A stretch of DNA of 64,000 nt from an uncultured Muribaculaceae bacterium (GTDB lineage: Bacteria; Bacteroidota; Bacteroidia; Bacteroidales; Muribaculaceae). The stretch covers positions 9,011-73,010 of the forward strand of contig CAJTMM010000013.1 of assembly GCA_910577465.1 (NCBI GenBank). Direction: 5' to 3'. The position numbers were made by a program, and so were the translations under genes. Of this stretch, positions 44,822 to 53,840 are shown piece by piece; position 1 is the first letter of the stretch, and each line of letters begins with the position of its first letter. The notes beneath the pieces are model-generated. The model did not search any database and was not told the origin of the DNA. It saw only the letters and a list, made by a program, of their open reading frames with translations.

Positions 44822-46753
44822 TCAGCGCAGCACCTCCAGCGCCTTCTTATTTATGGTCACGGGATACTTTGCGCGCAGCTCGGCCATCCAGCGGTCCTCG
44901 AGTTCCTGTTGGTAGCTCATGCTCACGGCTCCCTTCACATCCATGGCATCGGCGGGCTGCTCCAGAACCGCGCCCGCGTATCCGCGGTAAGCGACCCATC
45001 GGCCCAACGCATCAGGACGCGTCCCTGCAAAAGCCACATAATCCACTATCGGATTCTCACCCTTGCCGGCTATCACACGTTCTATTTTCACATCCGTGCC
45101 GAACCGCTTGCGCAATGCGGTAGCAAAATCCGACGCTGCCACATCCGCACCGGCAAGATAACGCACCGCCTCATCGGCTATCGAGTCCGACACACCGCAC
45201 ACCACATATCCCCGATAATGAGGTTTATCCCATCGGAAATCTTCACGATGCGCTTCAAAATAGGCTTGCAGCCCCTCTCTATCCGTATTCGCTTTATCCC
45301 ACACATTTCTGTTGCTTATCTCATACAGCAATATTCCGTCGCGGTACTCATTGAGCAGATTCCGGTATTCGGCACAGCGTTCGGGGAGTGTCGAGAGCAT
45401 ACGCGCGCGCACTGCATCATTCATCACACGTTCTGCCGTTGCCTTATAACTCGCCATTGCTTTCGACGCATCAGACACATCGCCGTCAGGCATAAGCGCG
45501 GCAACCTCAGCCACCGTATATGTTTTACCGCCGAGCACAAACGCCTTGGCTCGCATATCGTTCAATGCCTTGCGCGACATATCATTCCAGCCGCCGCAAT
45601 CAGTCAGCACCGACCGCACCTTCTTCTCCGACTTGCCGTCATGAGCCACACCCCATTCATTACGGAACAGTGATATCTCACGTGACACAGCCTTCATACT
45701 GCGGCCATCGCGCATCATGGCTTCCTCAAGCTCATCGCGCATCTCTTCATACGAAGCCACACCCTTGCGACCCTCACACAATATTATATGATAACCGAAC
45801 GGGGTTTCCACAGGAGCCGACATCTCTTTCTCCGACAAGGCGAACGCCGCGCGCTCAAACGCCGGAACCATACGTCCCGCCCCGAACCACTGCAGGTCGC
45901 CGCCGGTCTTTTTACCCGATGGCTCATCGGTCTCACGGCGTGCCACATCGGCAAAGTCAGCACCTGCCTGGAGCACTCGGTATATTGAATCTATCTGATG
46001 GCGTTTCACCGCACACTGCACACTGTCCAGTCCGCGGGTCATCTTCAATATATGACGCGCCTTCACCTTTCCTGCATCCGGACGCCGCCCGTACACTTTC
46101 ACCAAGTGCAGTCCGAACATTGTCTCGAACACCGGCGAGCATTCTCCTACAGGTGTATTATAGGCAACATCTTCAAAATCATACGGCAGCATGCCCGCCG
46201 ATATATAACCGTAGTCGCCACCATTCATGGCTGCGGCAGGGTCTGTCGAATAAGTGCGGGCAAGTTCTCCGAAATCACTGCCGCTGACCGCGAGGTTGCG
46301 CACACTGTCCATCAACGCACGCTGCCTTGCAGCTTCCGCACCCGGCTTGCCATGCGGCATCATGATATGCCCCACCCACACATTCTCCAGCGCATGGCTG
46401 TAAGCCGCGCGGAGCAGACTGTCATCCATCGCCTTGTTTCTCATATAAGGCTGGGCAAGCTCCATGCGGTATTTATTGTAATCGTCCATGAAACTCGCCA
46501 TCGTGTCAACGCGCGCATCCAACGCCGCCGCCACTCTCAGCTTATAGTCCACAAACATTTTCACATAATCGTCCAGCGACGTATTCACCGCCTGCTGCTC
46601 GCTGTTCTTATGGTAAAGGTACTCAAACTCACTCAACTTGACATCGCTGCCACCCACAGTCATCACCACAGGGTCCGCAACATTTTTTGCCGCCAGGGAG
46701 CACCACAGCATCGACATCGCCATCACACTCCCTGCAAGTATATTCCTTATCAT
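44822..46753 (-). CDS. Parvulin-type peptidylprolyl isomerase (two PpiC domains)
   Basis: An exported protein of 643 residues. The signal peptide (MIRNILAGSVMAMSMLWCSL) is followed by a chaperone-like helical region (about 25-120). Parvulin domain 1 spans about 120-225 (GGDYGYISAGMLPYDFEDVA, FGLHLVKVYG) and domain 2 about 228-340 (GGDLQWFGAGRMVPAFERAA, FGYHIILCEG). The remaining 300 residues have no motif I recognise. Probably an outer-membrane protein folding factor, distinct from the neighbouring SurA-like protein. Confidence 0.87.
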   Translation of the reverse strand: MIRNILAGSVMAMSMLWCSLAAKNVADPVVMTVGGSDVKLSEFEYLYHKNSEQQAVNTSLDDYVKMFVDYKLRVAAALDARVDTMASFMDDYNKYRMELAQPYMRNKAMDDSLLRAAYSHALENVWVGHIMMPHGKPGAEAARQRALMDSVRNLAVSGSDFGELARTYSTDPAAAMNGGDYGYISAGMLPYDFEDVAYNTPVGECSPVFETMFGLHLVKVYGRRPDAGKVKARHILKMTRGLDSVQCAVKRHQIDSIYRVLQAGADFADVARRETDEPSGKKTGGDLQWFGAGRMVPAFERAAFALSEKEMSAPVETPFGYHIILCEGRKGVASYEEMRDELEEAMMRDGRSMKAVSREISLFRNEWGVAHDGKSEKKVRSVLTDCGGWNDMSRKALNDMRAKAFVLGGKTYTVAEVAALMPDGDVSDASKAMASYKATAERVMNDAVRARMLSTLPERCAEYRNLLNEYRDGILLYEISNRNVWDKANTDREGLQAYFEAHREDFRWDKPHYRGYVVCGVSDSIADEAVRYLAGADVAASDFATALRKRFGTDVKIERVIAGKGENPIVDYVAFAGTRPDALGRWVAYRGYAGAVLEQPADAMDVKGAVSMSYQQELEDRWMAELRAKYPVTINKKALEVLR

Positions 46754-46775
46754 ATATCTATAGCGTAATTATCAT

Positions 46776-46830
46776 AAAAAGACACGGATATATAACGTAT
46801 CGCCATTGCGATTTATTACATATCCGTGTC
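46776..46830 (-). terminator. Rho-independent terminator of guaB
   Basis: The outer stem GACACGGATAT (46781-46791) pairs with ATATCCGTGTC (46820-46830), and an inner stem ATCGC-catt-GCGAT stacks inside. On the minus strand it is followed immediately by TTTTTAT. It separates guaB from the downstream PPIase gene. Confidence 0.8.
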
Positions 46831-46893
46831 CTTGTATCTAATACCGGGGCACGCCCTGGGCGTAAAATCCGCCGCGCGCCCGCGGTCACTGAT

Positions 46894-48372
46894 TTACTGA
46901 TGCGATGCGCTGTAGTTCGGAGCCTCGCTCGTGATAGCCACATCATGCGGATGGCTTTCAGCCACACCGGCATTGGTGATGCGGGTAAATTTGGCATCAT
47001 GCAGACGTTCTATATCCGCCGCGCCGCAGTAACCCATGCCGGCACGTAAGCCGCCGAGCATCTGGTACACCACTTCATACAGACTGCCCTTATAAGGCAC
47101 TCGGGCAGCTATACCCTCAGGCACGAGCTTCTTCACATCCGACTCACCTGCCTGGAAGTAACGGTCCTTCGAACCCTTCTCCATAGCCTCGAGCGAACCC
47201 ATGCCGCGATAAGCCTTGTACTTACGTCCATTATATATTATGGTGTCACCGGGCGATTCCTCGACACCGGCAAGCATACCGCCGAGCATCACGCAGTAAG
47301 CTCCGGCGGCAAGTGCCTTCACTATATCACCGGAATAGCGGATACCACCGTCGGCTATCAAGGGCACACCGGTACCTTTCAATGCCTTGGCAACGTCATA
47401 CACGGCGCTGAGCTGCGGCACACCTACACCGGCTATCACACGCGTAGTGCATATCGAGCCGGGACCTATGCCCACCTTCACACCGTCGGCACCGTTCTCC
47501 ACCAGGTAGCGTGCGGCATCACCGGTAGCGATATTGCCCACCACCACATCTATATGGGGATACTTCTCCTTCACGGCTTTCAACACACCCACCACACCTT
47601 TGCTGTGGCCGTGGGCGGTATCTATCACTATAGCGTCCACGCCGGCTTCCACCAACGCGTCCACACGCTGCATGCTGTCGGCTGTAACGCCTACACCCGC
47701 AGCCACACGAAGGCGACCGAGCGAGTCCTTGCATGCGTTAGGCTTATCTTTAGCCTTGGTTATATCCTTATATGTCACAAGACCTACAAGACGGCCATTG
47801 CCATCCACCACAGGCAGCTTCTCTATCTTGTGCTCCTGAAGTATCTGGGCAGCCTCTTCGAGGTCGGTCGACTGATTGGTGGTCACCAGACCCTCCGAGG
47901 TCATCACCTCATCTATCAGGCGGTCAAGATTGCGCTCGAAACGCAAATCGCGGTTAGTGACTATGCCCACCAGGTTCTTCTCATCATCCACAACCGGAAT
48001 ACCACCTATATGATATTCCTCCATCATCTTGAGCGCATCGCGCACGGTGCTGCCGCGCTTTATGGTCACGGGGTCGTAGATCATACCGTTTTCGGCACGT
48101 TTTACTGCATGAACCTGACGCGCCTGTTCCTCGATGGTCATATTCTTGTGTATCACACCTATACCACCTTCGCGGGCTATGGCTATAGCCAACGCGGCCT
48201 CGGTCACCGTATCCATGGCAGCCGACACAAGCGGTACATTAAGTGTTATGTTACGAGAAAATTTTGTTTGGAGGCTCACATCACGGGGGAGCACTTCGGA
48301 ATAGGCGGGTATCAACAGCACGTCGTCAAACGTCAGACCGTCCATCTTCACTTTTTCTGCAATAAATGACAT
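46894..48372 (-). CDS. guaB: Inosine-5'-monophosphate dehydrogenase
   Basis: Oxidises IMP to XMP with NAD+, the committed step of GTP synthesis. The 492-residue protein is a TIM barrel interrupted by a CBS-domain pair (about 95-215). The catalytic loop GPGSICTTRVIAGVGVPQ has C308, the flap region is YRGMGSLEAMEKGSKDRYFQ, and the IMP site LIADGGIRYSGDIVKALAAG. It is monocistronic: its own promoter lies 32-39 nt before the start, and a strong terminator follows. Confidence 0.98.
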   Translation of the reverse strand: MSFIAEKVKMDGLTFDDVLLIPAYSEVLPRDVSLQTKFSRNITLNVPLVSAAMDTVTEAALAIAIAREGGIGVIHKNMTIEEQARQVHAVKRAENGMIYDPVTIKRGSTVRDALKMMEEYHIGGIPVVDDEKNLVGIVTNRDLRFERNLDRLIDEVMTSEGLVTTNQSTDLEEAAQILQEHKIEKLPVVDGNGRLVGLVTYKDITKAKDKPNACKDSLGRLRVAAGVGVTADSMQRVDALVEAGVDAIVIDTAHGHSKGVVGVLKAVKEKYPHIDVVVGNIATGDAARYLVENGADGVKVGIGPGSICTTRVIAGVGVPQLSAVYDVAKALKGTGVPLIADGGIRYSGDIVKALAAGAYCVMLGGMLAGVEESPGDTIIYNGRKYKAYRGMGSLEAMEKGSKDRYFQAGESDVKKLVPEGIAARVPYKGSLYEVVYQMLGGLRAGMGYCGAADIERLHDAKFTRITNAGVAESHPHDVAITSEAPNYSASHQ

Positions 48373-48403
48373 ACGTAATCTCGGTTTCGTTATTTATTGC
48401 ACG

Positions 48404-48411
48404 CAAAGGTA
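48404..48411 (-). promoter_or_regulatory. -7 element of the guaB promoter
   Basis: TACCTTTG on the minus strand matches TAnnTTTG. Predicted start is about 25 nt before the guaB ATG. The -33 region around 48431-48434 is degenerate and lies about 12 bp outside the palindromic element. Confidence 0.55.
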
Positions 48412-48445
48412 ATATTTTTTCTTCACATCTCCATCTCTAAATATG

Positions 48446-48638
48446 GAACTCATTTAAACTTTTTATTTATTCACATTTTTGAGGATTTTTCGAGGCGATT
48501 TTTTCAATTGAAGAGGGAGCGTAGCGGGCTACGTGACCGATGAGATTGAAGAAAGCGACCGAAAAAGACCAAAAAGGTGATTAAAAGACAGTCTTGCAGT
48601 TCAGTTTTTAACATTCGGTAAAAAGTTTATATGAGTTC
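48446..48638. repeat. 193-bp imperfect palindrome with terminal inverted repeats (MITE-like)
   Basis: The ends are GAACTCATTTAAACTTTTT (48446-48464) and AAAAAGTTTATATGAGTTC (48620-48638), inverted copies with 18 of 19 bases matching. Further in, TTTTTGAGGATTTTTCGAGG pairs imperfectly with CCGAAAAAGACCAAAAA, and the centre is a perfect CGTAGC-gg-GCTACG hairpin. The right arm carries about 35 extra bases. There is no coding capacity and no obvious target-site duplication. I believe similar sequences recur in related genomes, but cannot verify that. Confidence 0.65.
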
Positions 48639-48639
48639 A

Positions 48640-48670
48640 TTGGATTTTACACATCCCCGTACTAATTTTG
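48640..48670 (+). promoter_or_regulatory. Promoter of plsC
   Basis: TTGG (-33 variant), 19-nt spacer, TAATTTTG (-7). Predicted transcription start is near 48676, about 13 nt before the ATG. The -33 element begins 2 bp outside the palindromic element. Confidence 0.55.
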
Positions 48671-48688
48671 CACCATTAAGTGACACTT

Positions 48689-49417
48689 ATGATTTACCTG
48701 TACCGCATATACCAGCTTCTATTCATGTTGCCAGTGCTTCTCACGGCAACTGTCATCACCGCCCTGCTCACTATATTAGGCTCAGTTCTTGGTGGCGGAC
48801 GATGGTGGGGCTACTACCCCGCCAAATACTGGGCACGGCTTTTCTGCTGGGTATCGCTGGTCAAGGTCACAGTGCGCGGACGCCATAACATTGACCCGCA
48901 CACAAGCTATGTTTTCGTGGCAAACCATCAGGGTGCCTACGACATTTTCAGCATCTACGGATTCCTCAACCATAATTTCCGCTGGATGATGAAACAAGGA
49001 CTTCGTTCCATACCTCTCGTAGGTTACGCATGCGAGAAAGCACATCAGATTTACGTCGACAATTCATCTCCGAGTGCCATTCGCCGCACCATGGACCGCG
49101 CCGAGTCGCTCCTGCGCCATGGCATGTCCATCGTAGTATTCCCCGAAGGCGCGCGCACATGGGATGGAAAGGTACGCCCGTTCAAACGCGGTGCCTACCT
49201 TCTGGCACAGGAATTCCGCCTTCCGGTAGTGCCCATCACCATCGACGGGGCATTCGATGTCATGCCGCGGTTCAGGAAACTGCCGCACTGGGGACACATA
49301 ACCCTCACCATACACCGCCCCATCACTCCGGGACCCGACGGCTACGACCTGCCCGAGCTGATGACTGACAGCCGCGACGCTATCATATCGGCACTCCCCG
49401 ACAGTCAGCAGGCATGA
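48689..49417 (+). CDS. plsC: 1-acyl-sn-glycerol-3-phosphate acyltransferase
   Basis: Makes phosphatidic acid from lysophosphatidic acid at the inner membrane. It is 242 residues from MIYLYRIYQLLFMLPVLLTA, with one or two N-terminal membrane helices. The acyltransferase HxxxxD motif appears as VANHQGAYDIF and the substrate motif as VVFPEGARTWDG. A GTG three codons upstream (48680) is open but would lie almost on the predicted transcription start. The lyso-phospholipid substrate is inferred from the family. Confidence 0.9.
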   Translation: MIYLYRIYQLLFMLPVLLTATVITALLTILGSVLGGGRWWGYYPAKYWARLFCWVSLVKVTVRGRHNIDPHTSYVFVANHQGAYDIFSIYGFLNHNFRWMMKQGLRSIPLVGYACEKAHQIYVDNSSPSAIRRTMDRAESLLRHGMSIVVFPEGARTWDGKVRPFKRGAYLLAQEFRLPVVPITIDGAFDVMPRFRKLPHWGHITLTIHRPITPGPDGYDLPELMTDSRDAIISALPDSQQA

Positions 49418-49482
49418 CTTTTCAACCTTTTTCACACCCTCACCGCCAACTTCCTCACTCCTTTTTTGTTAATATCATCGAT

Positions 49483-49507
49483 TGACATTTTGTCAGTCGG
49501 CATGACA
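49483..49507. promoter_or_regulatory. Alternating TGACA/TGTCA half-sites upstream of groESL
   Basis: TGACA-ttt-TGTCA-gtcggca-TGACA: three pentamers form two overlapping inverted repeats (49483-49495 and 49491-49507), ending 12 bp before the -24 element. They look like an operator or activator site for the groESL promoter. Confidence 0.5.
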
Positions 49508-49517
49508 CGTTGCGGTT

Positions 49518-49535
49518 TTGGCACGGATTATGCAA
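49518..49535 (+). promoter_or_regulatory. Sigma-54-like promoter of groESL
   Basis: TTGGCACGGATTATGCAA fits YTGGCACG-N4-TTGCW with a single mismatch and the obligatory GG-N10-GC spacing (GG 49520-49521, GC 49532-49533). Predicted start is near 49545, giving a groES leader of about 60 nt. A competing reading is a primary-sigma promoter TTTG-N20-CGGTTTTG (49489-49520), which matches only the TTTG half of the -7 consensus. Confidence 0.5.
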
Positions 49536-49604
49536 TATTATATCACAGCGGACACCATCCGCTGCAACATGACCAATAACATTAACTTCATAACTGAAAC
49601 AATC

Positions 49605-49880
49605 ATGAACATCAAACCATTAGCCGACAGAGTTTTGATTCTCCCCTCTCCCGCCGAGGAAGTTACCGTAGCCGGTATCATCATCCCCGACTCAGCCAAG
49701 GAAAAACCCCTCAAGGGCGTTGTTGTGGCTGCCGGACAGGGCACAAAGGACGAAGAAATGATTCTCAAAAAGGACGACGAAGTGATTTTCGGCAAATACG
49801 CCGGCACCGAAATCGAGTTTGAAGGTGAGAAATACCTCATCATGCGACAGAGCGATGTTCTCGCCGTTGTATGCAAATAA
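49605..49880 (+). CDS. groES: Co-chaperonin GroES
   Basis: Lid of the GroEL folding chamber, 91 residues from MNIKPLADRVLILPSPAEEV. The mobile loop (AEEVTVAGIIIPDSAKEKPL) and the C-terminal EKYLIMRQSDVLAVV are canonical. The reading frame is open 29 codons upstream to 49518, but those codons lie over the promoter, so this start is preferred. groEL follows after 44 nt. Confidence 0.97.
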   Translation: MNIKPLADRVLILPSPAEEVTVAGIIIPDSAKEKPLKGVVVAAGQGTKDEEMILKKDDEVIFGKYAGTEIEFEGEKYLIMRQSDVLAVVCK

Positions 49881-49924
49881 CCCCCATTCATAAAATTCAA
49901 GAATTATAAACAAACAGAACCATC

Positions 49925-51562
49925 ATGGCTAAAGAAATAAAATTTGAAATCAAGGCTCGCGAAGAGCTCAAGAAAGGTGTCGACGCACTCGCCGATGCCG
50001 TTAAAGTGACCCTCGGTCCCAAAGGTCGCAATGTTATTATCGAAAAGAAATTCGGTGCCCCCCACATCACCAAGGACGGTGTGAGCGTAGCCCGCGAAGT
50101 AGAACTCGAAGACCCCTTCCAGAACATGGGCGCGCAGCTCGTCAAGGAAGTTGCCTCAAAGACTGGCGACGATGCCGGTGACGGAACCACCACTGCTACC
50201 GTACTTGCACAGTCCATCATCAACGTTGGTCTGAAGAACGTTGCCGCCGGTGCCAACCCCATGGACATCAAACGCGGTATCGACAAAGCCGTAGCCAAGG
50301 TCGTTGAGCAAATCAAGGGCATGGCAGAAGAGGTAGGCGACGACTTCAAGAAAATCGAAGACGTGGCACGCATCTCTGCCAACAATGATGAAGCCATTGG
50401 CCGTCTCATCGCCGAAGCCATGAAGAAGGTCAAGAAAGAGGGCGTGATTACCGTCGACGAAGCCAAGGGCACCGAAACCACCGTCGACATCGTTGAAGGT
50501 ATGCAGTTCGACCGCGGATACATCTCCCCCTACTTCGTGACCAACACCGAGAAGATGGAATGCGAGATGGACTCACCCTACATCCTTCTCTACGATAAGA
50601 AGATATCCAACCTCAAGGACCTCCTCCCCATCCTCGAAGCCAGCGCACAGAGCGGACGTCCCCTGCTCATCATCGCCGAAGATGTCGACCAGGAAGCTCT
50701 CGCCACTCTCGTCGTTAACCGTCTGCGCGGTTCGCTCAAGATTTGCGCCGTAAAGGCTCCCGGATTCGGCGACCGTCGCAAGGAAATGCTTGAGGACATC
50801 GCCATCCTCACCGGCGGCGTGGTTATATCCGAAGAAAAGGGCATGAAGCTCGAATCAGCCACCGTCGACTTCCTCGGACGTGCCGAAAAGGTTGAAGTCA
50901 ACAAAGAAAACACCACTATCATCAACGGCACCGGTGCCAAAGACGCCATCGCCGCACGCGTAGCACAGATCAAGGCTCAGATTGAGCAGACCACAAGCGA
51001 CTACGACCGTGAGAAACTCCAGGAACGTCTTGCCAAACTCGCCGGTGGTGTAGCCGTACTTCACATCGGTGCACCCAGCGAAGTGGAGATGAAAGAGAAG
51101 AAAGACCGCGTCGACGACGCTCTCTCCGCAACCCGCGCTGCCATAGCCGAAGGTATCGTACCCGGCGGTGGTGTAGCCTACATCCGTTGCGTAGCCGCTC
51201 TCGAAGGGCTCAAGGGCGACAACGACGACGAGACTACCGGTATCCTCATCGTTAAACGCGCAATCGAGGAACCTCTACGTCAGATTGTAGCCAATGCCGG
51301 CGTTGAAGGAGCCGTAGTGGTACAGAAAGTCAAGGAAGGCACTGCCGACTTCGGTTACAACGCCCGCACCGACCGTTACGAAAACCTCATGGCAGCCGGC
51401 GTCATCGACCCTGCCAAGGTTACACGCGTAGCTCTCGAAAACGCCGCATCCATCGCCGGTATGTTCCTAACCACCGAATGCGTCATCGCTGAAAAGAAAG
51501 AGGAAAATCCCGCACCCGCTATGCCCGCACCCGGCATGGGTGGCATGGGCGGCATGATGTAA
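49925..51562 (+). CDS. groEL: Chaperonin GroEL
   Basis: ATP-dependent 60-kDa chaperonin, 545 residues. The ATP-binding motif GDGTTTATVLAQSI lies near residue 86. GIVPGGGVAYIRCVAALEG is the equatorial-domain signature, and the C-terminus is the usual flexible glycine/methionine tail (GMGGMGGMM). It is co-transcribed with groES and ends at a strong bidirectional terminator. Confidence 0.98.
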   Translation: MAKEIKFEIKAREELKKGVDALADAVKVTLGPKGRNVIIEKKFGAPHITKDGVSVAREVELEDPFQNMGAQLVKEVASKTGDDAGDGTTTATVLAQSIINVGLKNVAAGANPMDIKRGIDKAVAKVVEQIKGMAEEVGDDFKKIEDVARISANNDEAIGRLIAEAMKKVKKEGVITVDEAKGTETTVDIVEGMQFDRGYISPYFVTNTEKMECEMDSPYILLYDKKISNLKDLLPILEASAQSGRPLLIIAEDVDQEALATLVVNRLRGSLKICAVKAPGFGDRRKEMLEDIAILTGGVVISEEKGMKLESATVDFLGRAEKVEVNKENTTIINGTGAKDAIAARVAQIKAQIEQTTSDYDREKLQERLAKLAGGVAVLHIGAPSEVEMKEKKDRVDDALSATRAAIAEGIVPGGGVAYIRCVAALEGLKGDNDDETTGILIVKRAIEEPLRQIVANAGVEGAVVVQKVKEGTADFGYNARTDRYENLMAAGVIDPAKVTRVALENAASIAGMFLTTECVIAEKKEENPAPAMPAPGMGGMGGMM

Positions 51563-51596
51563 TCCACACTACATCCCCCATACAACTGAAATAAAG

Positions 51597-51630
51597 GCAG
51601 GCGGTGAACCCAAATTCACCGCCTGCTTCA
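51597..51630. terminator. Bidirectional terminator after groEL
   Basis: A 12-bp perfect stem GCAGGCGGTGAA/TTCACCGCCTGC with a 6-nt loop, followed by TTCATTTTTA on the plus strand and CTTTATTT on the minus. It lies between the convergent groEL and subtilase genes. The core matches the hairpin at 37876. Confidence 0.85.
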
Positions 51631-51659
51631 TTTTTATATCTACAAGTTTGTCGTACGCA

Positions 51660-53822
51660 TTAACGCACCATTATCTTCTTGGCAACGCCGGTCGACTCTA
51701 TGCGGAGTATATACACACCCGGCACCCAGCCTGAGCAATCTATCTCGCCCACGCCGGCATCTACATCATAGCGGCCTACTAAATTTCCGGTCACCGAGTA
51801 GGCTGCCACTCTCGTCCGACAGTTCACTGACACATTTATCATACGCGAACCCCAATCAAGCCAGATATCGCCATCGTCCGATGCGTCATCGCCCACGGAT
51901 TCCACTCCCGCCAATGCCAGCACCTGCTTCAGACCATTGTAAACATCCAGTTTTCCATAGCCCGATTGGCTGTTGGGCTCAGAACCCGTATATGCATCAC
52001 GCGTCGATGTCCTTTTGACTACATCACGCACCTCATCCGGAGTCAGATCAGGTTTTGCCTGAAGCCACAGTGCCACACTCCCCGTAACCACCGGAGCCGA
52101 CATTGATGTGCCGATATTGAGATAATAGTAATGTCCCTTACCGTCGGAATCCAGCGTACGGCCCATCATCTGGTCAGAATAGCTGATAGCGGATGTCGTT
52201 TCGCCATTCATAGCCGAGATTACCAATGCTCCCGGTGCCAATACATCAGGCTTCATGCGGCCGTCTATAGTAGGTCCGTTACTTGAAAAGAACGATATCT
52301 CCCCTACCGGAATCTGGTCGGGCGGATAAGCCTCGGTCACATATAGTGCATCGGGGTTCAGGGCATACATTGGAAATGCGAAACGTGAATTATACGAACC
52401 CACTGATATCACGGCATCGCCAGTACCACCTATTTCACCCGACGTGCACACATTGTCACCTGCGGTCCAGCCGCGCAATCCGCCGCTCACGAAATCGTAG
52501 CCGCCGAGATTCCACATATTCACATACCCGTCTTCGCTACCGCTCAATATCACACCGATATTCCTGGTATCGCCCACAGTATTTATATAGCACTCCACAT
52601 ACACATTGGGAGCACCGCTCGAGGTATTGTCCGACGGATAGATTTTGAAATAGCAGTCCACATTATTGTCAAACGCCTTCACCACAGGGGTGGTCGATGA
52701 CGAGGATATGGCATCACTTTTATCTATCACCTTTCCCTTGGCATCGGTGATTACTATCTGCACGGTAAATTCAGTGTCTTTCTTACCCCAGATATCAAGT
52801 GCCGTATTCTTTTTGGAGCCCGATGGAATCTCAAGGAGGGTTTTCAGCTGGGTATCCCCGGTGGCGAAACGCTTGCCTATATGCATATTGCTTTCACCCT
52901 CGTTACCAACCGATCCCACAAGTATACGGCCGGGACCGGCAACCGATTCAAAGTAACGGTCAAGCGACGAAGTTCCGTCGTGAGGTCCCATGTGCGAACC
53001 GAGACTCATATTCACCACACATGGCTTCCCCACGCTCTCCGCGTAGTCAAAGATATACTGTACCGCATTAGGTATATCGGCAGTGTTATTGCCGAAACTC
53101 ACATACACTATATCAGCTCCCGGAGCCACACCGTAATAAGCCGACTTGCGGTCGCTGCCCGCAGCTATACCTGTGGTGTGCGACCCGTGATATTCGGAGT
53201 CATCATCAGTCTTTGCCGACTTCATCTCGCCGAAAGTGGTATATTCCGCACCGTAACCGAACTTCTCCGGCGACTTGCCAACGGCATTCTGGTCCCATAC
53301 TCGTTTTATTCGGGTATCCGAGCCATCTTCTGTAAGGAAATCGATATGACGGTAATCAAGGCCGCAGTCTATGAGACCTACCACCACACCAGTGCCGTCA
53401 TAACTTTGGGGCAGTTCCGACAAGGCATTTGTATGCACATTATCTATCCCCGACATCTTGCGCACCTCATCCATGCACAGATGTATCGGGCCACCCATAT
53501 CCACATAGCGTATCGAGCCCAGCTCACTTATCTCGCGCATCGAATGCAGCGGAAGCTCGGCGGTGGCGAGACCATCCTTGTACATGAACACTCTGCCGCC
53601 ATACATTCTCACCGAATCGAGCACCGACTCGTCATCCACATCGAGGAAAACCTTGGCGGTTTTCACCTCCGTAGCCACCGTATCGCTAAACGTACGGAGC
53701 ATCACCGACTTCTTTCCGTCGAAATTATCCAGCAGCGCCTGGGCGTTTGGCGAAAGCTTCTGACTATTCGCCACTGCGGCGGCACCGCACATCAATACAT
53801 ATAATAGTAATTTCTTATTCAT
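51660..53822 (-). CDS. Secreted subtilase (S8 peptidase) with T9SS tail
   Basis: A serine peptidase of 720 residues with a signal peptide (MNKKLLLYVLMCGAAAVANS). The catalytic triad is complete: D152 in VVGLIDCGLDYRHIDF, H212 in EYHGSHTTGIAAG, S573 in GTSMSAPVVTGSVALWL. A long insertion (about 300-500) lies between His and Ser, probably a jelly-roll domain. The C-terminal 60 residues (GNLVGRYDV...GVYILRIESTGVAKKIMVR) are a type A T9SS sorting domain, so the enzyme should be exported and cell-surface bound or released. Confidence 0.93.
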   Translation of the reverse strand: MNKKLLLYVLMCGAAAVANSQKLSPNAQALLDNFDGKKSVMLRTFSDTVATEVKTAKVFLDVDDESVLDSVRMYGGRVFMYKDGLATAELPLHSMREISELGSIRYVDMGGPIHLCMDEVRKMSGIDNVHTNALSELPQSYDGTGVVVGLIDCGLDYRHIDFLTEDGSDTRIKRVWDQNAVGKSPEKFGYGAEYTTFGEMKSAKTDDDSEYHGSHTTGIAAGSDRKSAYYGVAPGADIVYVSFGNNTADIPNAVQYIFDYAESVGKPCVVNMSLGSHMGPHDGTSSLDRYFESVAGPGRILVGSVGNEGESNMHIGKRFATGDTQLKTLLEIPSGSKKNTALDIWGKKDTEFTVQIVITDAKGKVIDKSDAISSSSTTPVVKAFDNNVDCYFKIYPSDNTSSGAPNVYVECYINTVGDTRNIGVILSGSEDGYVNMWNLGGYDFVSGGLRGWTAGDNVCTSGEIGGTGDAVISVGSYNSRFAFPMYALNPDALYVTEAYPPDQIPVGEISFFSSNGPTIDGRMKPDVLAPGALVISAMNGETTSAISYSDQMMGRTLDSDGKGHYYYLNIGTSMSAPVVTGSVALWLQAKPDLTPDEVRDVVKRTSTRDAYTGSEPNSQSGYGKLDVYNGLKQVLALAGVESVGDDASDDGDIWLDWGSRMINVSVNCRTRVAAYSVTGNLVGRYDVDAGVGEIDCSGWVPGVYILRIESTGVAKKIMVR

Positions 53823-53840
53823 TTTTCAGATGATACTTTT

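Larger units (their letters stand above)
48373..48688. other. 316-bp gene-free region between guaB and plsC
   Basis: It contains the divergent guaB and plsC promoters at its two sides and, exactly between them, a 193-bp palindromic repeat-like element (48446-48638). No reading frame of note. Confidence 0.75.
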
